The notes below the pieces were generated by a model that was not told the DNA's origin, searched no databases, and worked only from the letters and a program-made list of their open reading frames with translations. Made by a program: the position numbers and the translations under genes. Shown here piece after piece: positions 7,028-12,599 of a stretch of 12,599 bases of DNA. Position 1 is the stretch's first letter. Every line of letters starts with the position of its first letter. Source of the DNA: Gammaproteobacteria bacterium (lineage in GTDB: Bacteria > Pseudomonadota > Gammaproteobacteria > GCA-001735895); contig JAOUJX010000079.1 in assembly GCA_029882955.1 (NCBI GenBank), positions 1 to 12,599 on the forward strand. Reading direction: 5' to 3'.

Positions 7028-7681
7028 TTAATCCAGATCTACAGTAGTCCAGCCTTTTTGCAGGGCGGCATGAACTGCCTGGGTTCGATTAGAAACATCA
7101 AGTTCTTTGAGGATAGCCGCAATATGGACTCGGACAGTAGATACCGACATATTGAGCTTCGCACTAATTGCTTTATTCGAGTCACCATGAACCAGTCGTT
7201 GCAGTACGTCTTGTTGACGCGGTGTCAGTGGAGCGTCGGCCAGATAGGATTGATCTGTTACCAGCTCTTCTGTAGCTGTATCCTGACTGGGAAGAGCCTC
7301 CCGAGGGATATAAAAACCACCCGCGAGAATGAGCCTTAGCGAATTGATTAATAACTCAGCATTGGTGGACTTCGGAATATAACCCCTTGCCCCCAGATTT
7401 AGCATTTCCTGAACTTTGGCTCTATCATCATTGCCAGAAAGAACGACGATCGGTGTTGCTGGTAAATCAGCTCGAATAGCTTTGAAAATTTCAATGTCAG
7501 TCATTTCAGGCAATCCAAGGTCTAGTAGTATTAGATCTAGATCTGGATTTTCATCGATACAGGATTTGCCTTCCTCATAATTTCCGGCATCAAATATCTG
7601 TAGATTATTGTCGAGCTGCGCTAAGACCCAATGCATCCCGTCCCTGAAAAGATCGTGGTCATCGATAAGCAATATTTTCAT
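7028..7681 (-). CDS. NarL/FixJ-family response regulator with LuxR-type DNA-binding domain
   Basis: 217 aa, ATG 7679-7681, stop 7028-7030. The receiver domain (1-120) has the acid pair D7/D8 in LLIDDHD, phosphoacceptor D54 in LLDLGLPEM, S82 in VVLSGND and K104 in YIPKST. After a linker the LuxR HTH occupies about 150-210: LTPRQQDVLQRLVHGDSNKA, then the recognition helix MSVSTVRVHIAAILKELDVSNR. Phosphorylation is expected to drive dimerisation and DNA binding. It converges on the hybrid kinase gene and is its probable partner, although phosphotransfer from a hybrid kinase normally needs an Hpt protein or direct transfer from H238. No strong ribosome site precedes the ATG; a sigma70-like promoter lies 42-70 bases upstream. 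Direct targets cannot be read from the sequence. Confidence 0.93.
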   Translation of the reverse strand: MKILLIDDHDLFRDGMHWVLAQLDNNLQIFDAGNYEEGKSCIDENPDLDLILLDLGLPEMTDIEIFKAIRADLPATPIVVLSGNDDRAKVQEMLNLGARGYIPKSTNAELLINSLRLILAGGFYIPREALPSQDTATEELVTDQSYLADAPLTPRQQDVLQRLVHGDSNKAISAKLNMSVSTVRVHIAAILKELDVSNRTQAVHAALQKGWTTVDLD

Positions 7682-7722
7682 TATTATTGATCGACTGACT
7701 TCTTATTGTTAGTTACCTGATG

Positions 7723-7751
7723 ATACTACGCCATTTGACCTAGGCTGTTAA
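7723..7751 (-). promoter_or_regulatory. Sigma70-like promoter of the response regulator gene
   Basis: On the minus strand, TTAACA (7746-7751; five of six against TTGACA), a spacer of exactly 17 bases, and TAGTAT (7723-7728; four of six against TATAAT). Transcription would begin near 7716, giving a 5' leader of about 35 bases. The location and spacing fit the regulator gene well. Confidence 0.5.
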
Positions 7752-7761
7752 GCGATATAGT
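7735..7761 (+). promoter_or_regulatory. Possible relic promoter facing the LysR fragment
   Basis: TTGACC (7735-7740) and TATAGT (7756-7761) on the plus strand, but with a spacer of only 15 bases. It overlaps the minus-strand promoter and points towards the degenerate LysR fragment. Weak because of the short spacer. Confidence 0.2.
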
Positions 7762-7874
7762 TACTCCCTTTAATTTTTTACCTGGTCGTTATAGCTAATA
7801 CCCGGCAACTAAGATTTATTAAATAATCAAAATGTCATTAGTGTCCAGAATAAATAGTCATCTATTCATACAGC

Positions 7875-8021
7875 CTGCGCACTTTCGAGGTCGCTGGATG
7901 AGCTTCACCAGGGCTGCGGAGGAGTTGCATATCACTCAGGGTACGGTTTAGCTATCAAATCCGGGAACTTGAATCTCAGCCGGGTATTATGCTTTTCCAC
8001 AGAGAGAACAATGTAGCTTGA
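7875..8021 (+). pseudogene. Degenerate N-terminal fragment of a LysR-type transcriptional regulator
   Basis: Three frame pieces read as one LysR helix-turn-helix. LRTFEVA is in the frame of 7875. After a lesion near 7896, MSFTRAAEELHITQGTV runs in the frame of 7898 to a TAG at 7949-7951. A one-base shift then gives SYQIRELESQPGIMLFHREN from 7950, ending at TGA 8019-8021. Joined, they match the start of GcvA-like LysR proteins (LRTFEVAARH-SFTRAAEEL-TQ-AVSYQIRELE-LG--LFHR). Only about 50 of roughly 300 residues remain, and no effector-binding domain follows. The first frame has no clear start; the second is open from ATG 7832 but its first residues do not look like LysR. This is a gene remnant, not an active regulator. 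LysR genes are usually divergent from their target, so the lost target may have been nearby; that is inference. Confidence 0.8.
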
Positions 8022-8199
8022 ATAGAGCGTTTAAGCCTGTTTTCCTGGATAACAGGATATTTTATCTAGACTGCATTTTCCGTCTAAATCACGGTAGAGT
8101 ATTTCCATACACCGCCCGTCATGGTGAAAGACCAGCACTATATCCTTTAATAACTTTCATCCAGGCCACCTGGCCATAATCGAATATAACTAGATATAT
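8022..8199. other. Non-coding stretch after the LysR remnant
   Basis: No supported gene. It holds a short inverted repeat, CCTGTT (8036-8041) with AACAGG (8051-8056), followed by ATATTTTATC, which could be a weak terminator. It also holds a small dyad, CCAGG-CCA-CCTGG (8161-8173). The remainder of the former LysR gene is not recognisable here. Confidence 0.4.
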
Positions 8200-8218
8200 T
8201 AGTCAGTATCTTGACAGT
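8200..8218. promoter_or_regulatory. Palindromic operator-like site, copy 1
   Basis: TAGTCAGTATCTTGACAGT. The 14-bp core GTCAGTATCTTGAC (8202-8215) is an imperfect palindrome. It matches copy 2 at 17 of 19 positions. It lies about 150 bp upstream of the Ig-repeat lipoprotein start. Its TTGACA is not followed by a -10 box at 16-18 bases, so it reads better as a half-site than a -35 element. The binding protein is unknown. Confidence 0.5.
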
Positions 8219-8252
8219 TTTCAGGCTATCTAATCGAAAGGCCTAGTTGCTT

Positions 8253-8271
8253 TAGTCAATATATTGACAGT
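8253..8271. promoter_or_regulatory. Palindromic operator-like site, copy 2
   Basis: TAGTCAATATATTGACAGT. Its core GTCAATATATTGAC (8255-8268) is a perfect 14-bp palindrome. The centre is 53 bp from that of copy 1, about five helical turns, so proteins bound to both would face the same side of the DNA. It ends 90 bp before the lipoprotein ATG. Confidence 0.55.
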
Positions 8272-8299
8272 AAGTATTCTTGTAACCTCGAACCACAAT

Positions 8300-8319
8300 T
8301 CTAAAAACATTGTTTTAGA
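8300..8319. promoter_or_regulatory. AT-rich inverted repeat upstream of the lipoprotein gene
   Basis: TCTAAAA (8300-8306) and TTTTAGA (8313-8319) form a perfect 7-bp inverted repeat around a 6-base centre. It lies 42 bp before the ATG, downstream of the two 19-bp sites. It is unrelated to them in sequence. It could be a second operator or part of the 5' leader; AT-rich dyads also arise by chance, so confidence is low. Confidence 0.3.
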
Positions 8320-8361
8320 TTACGTTTTATTAATGTCTTGCTATTTTACGGGTGAATATAA

Positions 8362-11300
8362 ATGAATATAAAAAAGGTATTCGGTGCAGTAGCCTTGCTG
8401 CTTATGTCTCTGATTGTATCAGGGTGTGGCGGAGGTGGCGGTGGAAGTACGACAGCGACACCTTTAGGCGATCTGGTTAGTATCAACGTTACTCCAGCAT
8501 CATCGACTGTCATTGAAGGTTTGGGTGTACAGCTAACTGCTAACGGAAGTTACAGTGGTGGACAAACTGTTGATATATCAACTAGCGTAAATTGGGTGTC
8601 CAGCGACACAACAATTGCTACCGTGAATGCTTCTGGTCTTTCAACCGCTGTTGCAGCAGGTACAGTTACTATTACTGCCACCACAACAGGTAGCGATGGG
8701 ATTACAGAAATTTCCGGTACAGCAGACTTGACGGTGAATGCGGCAAGCCTGACCTCTATTTCCGTGACGCCTGCCTCCGCAACTGTGGTTGAAGGTTTAC
8801 CTCAAGCCTTTGTTGCAACGGGTAACTACGATAACGGTAGTTCGGTGGATCTTAGTTCAAGTGCAATATGGTCATCCAGTGACGTTACGATTGCGACAGT
8901 GGATGCTTCTGGTCTTTCAACCGGTGTTGCAGCAGGTACAGCCACGATTACGGCAACCAGCGGACTCATTTCTGGTTCAGCCAGTTTGACAGTTAATGTG
9001 GCAAGCCTGACCTCTATTTCTGTGACGCCCTCAACAGCCAGTGTTGTTGAAGGTTCCACTCAAACCTTTGTTGCAACGGGTAACTACGATGACGGCAGTT
9101 CAGCCGATATTAGTACCAGCGTAAGCTGGACCTCCAGTAATAACGCGATTGCGACAGTGAGTGCTTCGGGTCTTGCCGCAGGTGTTTCGCAAGGCAGTGC
9201 GACGATTACGGCAACCGGCGGACTCATTTCTGGTTCAGCCAGTTTGACAGTTAATGCGGCAAGCCTGACCTCTATTTCTGTGACGCCCTCAACAGCCAGT
9301 GTTGTTGAAGGTTCCACTCAAACCTTTGTTGCAACGGGTAACTACGACAACGGCAGTTCGGCCGATATCAGTTCCAGTGTAACGTGGACATCCAGCAATG
9401 TTACGGTTGCTACCGTCGATGGTTCTGGTCTTTCAACTGGTGTTGCAGCAGGAGTTGCCACGATTACGGCAACCAGTGGTGGAGTTTCGGCTACGGCAGA
9501 CTTGACGGTGAATGCGGCAACACTAACGTCTATCTCAGTAACACCCGCAATAGGCACTGTGATTGAAGGTATGACTCAGGCGTTTGTTGCAACGGGTAAC
9601 TACGATAACGGCAGTTCAACCGACATCAGTGCTAGCGTAAACTGGACCTCAAATAATGTGACCATTGCGACAGTGGATGCGTCAGGTCTTGCTACGGGTG
9701 TTTCGCAAGGCAGTGCGACTGTAACGGCAACTAGCGGATTCATTTCCGGTTCAGCCAGCTTGACCGTTAACGCGGCGACACTGACCTCAATTAGTGTGAC
9801 ACCTGCAAATGCGACTGTGATTGAAGGTTTAACGCAAGCCTTTGTCGCTACCGGTAACTATGACAACGGCAGTTCAGCCGATCTCAGTGCCAGTGTAAAC
9901 TGGACCTCCAGTAATAACGCGATTGCGACAGTGGGTGCTTCGGGTCTTGCCGCAGGTGTCTCGCAAGGCAGTGCGACGATTACGGCAACCAGTGGATTCA
10001 TTTCCGGTTCAGCCAGCCTGACCGTTAACGCGGCGACATTGACATCTATTAGCGTGACGCCGGCAAATGCGACCGTGCTTGAAGGTTTAACCCAGACCTT
10101 TGTAGCAACCGGTAACTATGACAACGGCAGTTCAGCCGATATTAGTGCCAGCGTAATCTGGACATCCAGCAATGTTACGGTAGCTACCGTGGATGCTTCT
10201 GGTCTTTCAACCGGTGTTGCAGCAGGTACAGCTTCGATTACGGCAACCAGCGGATTCATTTCCGGTTCAGCCAGCCTGACCGTTAACGCGGCAATACTGA
10301 CATCCATTAGCGTGACGCCTGCGACTGCGGCCGTGCTTGAAGGTATGACACAGGCTTTTGTTGCAACCGGGAACTATGACAACGGCAGTTCAGTTGATAT
10401 TAGTACCAGCGTAACCTGGGCATCCAGCAATGTTTACATTGCGACGGTTAATGCTTCTGGTCTTTCAACCGGTGTTGCGCCAGGAGTCGCTACAATTACG
10501 GCTACCAATGGATCAATCTCTGGTTCAGCCGACTTGACCGTTAACGCGGCAAGCGTAATCGCTATTACAGTGACACCCGCAACTGCGGCCGTGCTTGAAG
10601 GCCAAACACAGGCTTTTGCCGCAACCGCTAGCTTTGACAACGGCAGTTCAGCCGATCTCAGTGCCAGCATATACTGGACCTCAAGTGATGTGACTATCGC
10701 GACGGTTAATGATTTAGGTGTTGCTACAGGTGTTGCGCCAGGTACGGCCACAATCACGTGGACTAACGGAACAATATCCGATTCAGCCAGCTTGACCGTT
10801 AACGCGGCGACATTGACATCCATTAGCGTCACACCTGCGACTGCGACCGTGCTTGAAGGTTTAACTCAGGCCTTTGTTGCAACCGGTAACTATGACAACG
10901 GCAATTCAGTTGATATTAGTGCCAGCGTAAACTGGACCTCAAGTGATGTGAACATTGCGACGGTTAATGCGTCTGGTCTTTCAACCGGTGTTTCGCAAGG
11001 CAGTGCGACGATTACGGCAACCAGCGGATTCATTTCCGGTTCAACCAGCTTGACCGTTAACGCGGCAACATTGACATCAATTAGCGTTTCGCCTGCTACC
11101 GCAACTGTAGTTGAAGGTTTAACTCAGACCTTTGTTGCGATGGGTAACTATGACAACGGCAGTTCAGCAGATATTAGTACCAGCGTAAACTGGACATCTA
11201 GCAATGTTTTGATTGCTACGGTGGATGCCTCTGGTCTTTCAACCGGTGTTGCAGCAGGGATAGCCACGATTACGGCAACCAGTGGTGTTGTTTCGGGTAC

Positions 11301-12599
11301 GGCAGAATTGACTGTAGAGCTGGCTCCCTCGGTAAATGACACCTTCTCCATTAATGTTAATGGTACCGGTGACACTGTTTATACCGAAACAGCCAACGGA
11401 ACTGTGCCAGGAGGTTTTGATCCCTTCGTATACGTTCAACTTGATCAAACGATATCGCCTGCTGCTTTAACAGCTATTACTTTGGTTAAAAACTTTGATA
11501 CCGCAAGCAGTACATGGGGACAAACACACTTGTTAACCTATGTTGGTGATACTGCAAGCACATTAACGTTTGCCAGTGGCAGCGCCAATGCTATCTTCAT
11601 GGATACACAAATGGAAATGGGTGATAACGGTACTTATGCCCCTGGCAGCATTGCGGTCAGTTCTTATGGTGCTGAGGGTGAGTTGGTAGTCGGTAGTTAC
11701 GACGTGAGCCTTTGCGAGTTTGGAGATCTCTTCTCTAATGCATGCGGACTGGGCAGCACCAACTACACGGGTTCATTTAGTGCCGTTCGTGAACCTAATG
11801 CGGGCTCAAATCAGAGACCAAAGGGACTTACTCTAGGCGATTCTCAAGTGAACCATGTTTCAGACCTACATGGCGGCATAAATGTATATCAGGTTGATGT
11901 CGTTGCAGGGACTGAATACGTTATTGATGTTACCGGTCTTTCTGCTGATGTGCTTCTGGTGGAATATAACAATGATGCCGGAACCTACCTAAGTGGAACG
12001 CCTGACTGCATTAGTAATAATGCCGGGACTACGAATGAGTCATGTACAGTAACGGCCCTGGGTACCAAGCTCTACTTTACCATTGGTGGAAGTGAGGCTA
12101 ACTATACGGTAACCGTATCTGAGCCTGTGGTTGGAGGGTTACCTGATCTCTCGATTGCGATTGATAGTGCTACTTCTCCTATTCCTGGATTTCTGCAGAT
12201 CAGTTATACAATGACTAATAATGGCCCTGCTGACTTAATCAATGCAGATCTGGTTCTTGGTGGTTTTATTAACCCTGTTACAACACCAGTAGTTGGAGAT
12301 GCAGCTGATGCTACATCACCTTTAACGGCTGTTAATATCGCGAGCGGAGCGACATACACTGGCTCTATACTCATCCCAATAACGGGGACGAGTGCTGCGC
12401 TTTATTTGACGGTCGATCACAATGGCGTGATCAATGAAGCAAATGAGAGCAACAACGTGAGTGCGGTATTTATCTGGAGTAGTGCTGGGCCGGTGCTAGC
12501 TGATGAAGGAACCACGGCAACGCCAGTCATTGTAGACGCAGCGGTAGGAGACCTGCCTTATTCTGGCATGGTTAATGCCGGTTCAAGTTATTATGAAAT
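8362..12599 (+). CDS. Very large Ig-like (Big_2) repeat lipoprotein with PPC- and CARDB-like domains, 3' truncated by window edge
   Basis: Open from ATG 8362 to the window end without a stop (at least 1412 codons). A GGGTGA ribosome site lies 6 bases upstream. Signal: MNIKKVFGAVALLLMSLIV, lipobox VSGC, Cys22 followed by six glycines, typical of surface lipoproteins; Gly after Cys favours outer-membrane sorting. Residues 38-989 are eleven bacterial Ig-like group 2 domains (see repeat entry). Residues about 990-1153 are beta-rich and unassigned, with a Cys pair (CEFGDLFSNAC). About 1154-1253 resembles a PPC (bacterial pre-peptidase C-terminal) domain: LTLGDSQVNHVSDLHGG, VYQVDVVAGTEYVIDV, YTVTVS. 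About 1260-1370 is CARDB-like: PDLSIAIDS, YTMTNNGPAD, VDHNGVINEANESNN. From about 1381, GTTATPVIVD and SSYYE suggest a second PPC start. Probable role: rigid stalk presenting C-terminal binding or catalytic modules at the surface; this is inference, as the C-terminus lies outside the window. Confidence 0.93.
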   Translation, partial: MNIKKVFGAVALLLMSLIVSGCGGGGGGSTTATPLGDLVSINVTPASSTVIEGLGVQLTANGSYSGGQTVDISTSVNWVSSDTTIATVNASGLSTAVAAGTVTITATTTGSDGITEISGTADLTVNAASLTSISVTPASATVVEGLPQAFVATGNYDNGSSVDLSSSAIWSSSDVTIATVDASGLSTGVAAGTATITATSGLISGSASLTVNVASLTSISVTPSTASVVEGSTQTFVATGNYDDGSSADISTSVSWTSSNNAIATVSASGLAAGVSQGSATITATGGLISGSASLTVNAASLTSISVTPSTASVVEGSTQTFVATGNYDNGSSADISSSVTWTSSNVTVATVDGSGLSTGVAAGVATITATSGGVSATADLTVNAATLTSISVTPAIGTVIEGMTQAFVATGNYDNGSSTDISASVNWTSNNVTIATVDASGLATGVSQGSATVTATSGFISGSASLTVNAATLTSISVTPANATVIEGLTQAFVATGNYDNGSSADLSASVNWTSSNNAIATVGASGLAAGVSQGSATITATSGFISGSASLTVNAATLTSISVTPANATVLEGLTQTFVATGNYDNGSSADISASVIWTSSNVTVATVDASGLSTGVAAGTASITATSGFISGSASLTVNAAILTSISVTPATAAVLEGMTQAFVATGNYDNGSSVDISTSVTWASSNVYIATVNASGLSTGVAPGVATITATNGSISGSADLTVNAASVIAITVTPATAAVLEGQTQAFAATASFDNGSSADLSASIYWTSSDVTIATVNDLGVATGVAPGTATITWTNGTISDSASLTVNAATLTSISVTPATATVLEGLTQAFVATGNYDNGNSVDISASVNWTSSDVNIATVNASGLSTGVSQGSATITATSGFISGSTSLTVNAATLTSISVSPATATVVEGLTQTFVAMGNYDNGSSADISTSVNWTSSNVLIATVDASGLSTGVAAGIATITATSGVVSGTAELTVELAPSVNDTFSINVNGTGDTVYTETANGTVPGGFDPFVYVQLDQTISPAALTAITLVKNFDTASSTWGQTHLLTYVGDTASTLTFASGSANAIFMDTQMEMGDNGTYAPGSIAVSSYGAEGELVVGSYDVSLCEFGDLFSNACGLGSTNYTGSFSAVREPNAGSNQRPKGLTLGDSQVNHVSDLHGGINVYQVDVVAGTEYVIDVTGLSADVLLVEYNNDAGTYLSGTPDCISNNAGTTNESCTVTALGTKLYFTIGGSEANYTVTVSEPVVGGLPDLSIAIDSATSPIPGFLQISYTMTNNGPADLINADLVLGGFINPVTTPVVGDAADATSPLTAVNIASGATYTGSILIPITGTSAALYLTVDHNGVINEANESNNVSAVFIWSSAGPVLADEGTTATPVIVDAAVGDLPYSGMVNAGSSYYE
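8473..11328 (+). repeat. Eleven tandem Big_2 domain repeats, ten of exactly 258 bp
   Basis: Repeat starts, at the Leu or equivalent (Val in unit 9) before the SISVTP motif, are 8473, 8749, 9007, 9265, 9523, 9781, 10039, 10297, 10555, 10813 and 11071; the last ends at about 11328. The first unit is 276 bp (six extra residues near TTTGSDGITEIS); the other ten have no insertion or deletion. Each unit has LTSISVTP, an EG-TQ-FVATG-Y segment, DNGSS-DIS, the core W-SS---IATV, the SGL turn and ATITAT...SASLTV, the Big_2 consensus. Unit 9 is the most divergent (AFAATASFDNGSS; ITWTNGTISDS). Antisense open frames within the array are by-products of the repeat. Confidence 0.95.
8962..9347 (+). repeat. 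Near-identical 128-bp block in adjacent repeat units
   Basis: Bases 8962-9089 and 9220-9347 are identical apart from one base (8999 T versus 9257 C, Val versus Ala codon). The block spans the boundary between consecutive Ig-like units, including synonymous positions, while flanking parts of the same units differ. This points to a recent unit duplication or conversion within the array. Confidence 0.85.

Noticed and set aside
7832..7951. 39-codon open frame from ATG 7832 as a small intact gene
   Set aside because: Its second half is clearly LysR helix-turn-helix sequence interrupted by a stop, with the continuation in the next frame, so it is part of a relic.
8211..8269. TTGACA at 8211 and 8264 as -35 boxes
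   Set aside because: No acceptable -10 hexamer lies 16-18 bases downstream of either; both are halves of the palindromic sites.
8473..11328. Regular repeats as a CRISPR array
   Set aside because: The unit is 258 bp, entirely coding and in frame, with diverged copies and no short repeat/unique spacer alternation.
8826..11448. Repeated antisense open frames of about 60-130 codons through the Ig-repeat array
   Set aside because: They recur with the 258-bp period and have the same composition, so they are shadows of the repetitive plus-strand gene, which is open without interruption. No credible ribosome sites or independent protein features.

Overview
The window looks like chromosomal DNA of a Gram-negative bacterium, most likely a gammaproteobacterium and possibly marine. 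The evidence is two lipoproteins with classical lipoboxes, one of them of the Cys-plus-polyglycine type common in gammaproteobacterial surface lipoproteins, a MetA-family methionine enzyme, a hybrid kinase of the 'SHDLRQP' type, and base composition near the middle of the range by eye. This assignment is inference; there is no rRNA, tRNA or other taxonomic marker.

Layout. The left part (1-3976) is metabolic. It holds the C-terminal part of a Rieske-type oxygenase alpha subunit (+), which converges on a minus-strand pair: a histidine phosphatase followed, after one base, by an alpha/beta hydrolase carrying the full fluoroacetate-dehalogenase residue set. After a short gap with a REP-like dyad comes a second minus-strand pair: a MetA-family homoserine acyltransferase and, 13 bases downstream, a small antibiotic-biosynthesis-monooxygenase-type (ABM) protein.

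The centre (3977-7681) starts with a 329-base divergent gap, then an unrecognised lipoprotein (+), a six-TM hybrid sensor histidine kinase (+), and, converging on it, a NarL/FixJ-type response regulator (-) with a recognisable sigma70-like promoter. The kinase and regulator probably form a signalling pair, although they are transcribed towards each other.

The right part (7682-12599) begins with a 680-base gap. It holds a decayed LysR-type regulator fragment and, nearer the next gene, three dyad elements. Two of these are near-identical 19-bp sites 53 bp apart, about five helical turns. The gap leads into a very long open frame that runs off the window (at least 1412 codons): a lipoprotein with eleven bacterial Ig-like (Big_2) domains, the last ten each exactly 86 codons (258 bp), followed by an unassigned beta-rich segment, a PPC-like domain, a CARDB-like domain and the start of a second PPC-like segment. 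It is probably a surface-anchored, stalk-like adhesin or secreted structural protein.

The most interesting points are the exact-period repeat gene with evidence of recent repeat homogenisation, the paired palindromes in front of it, the LysR relic, and the putative defluorinase paired with a phosphatase. I see no convincing complete novel defence or mobile system here.
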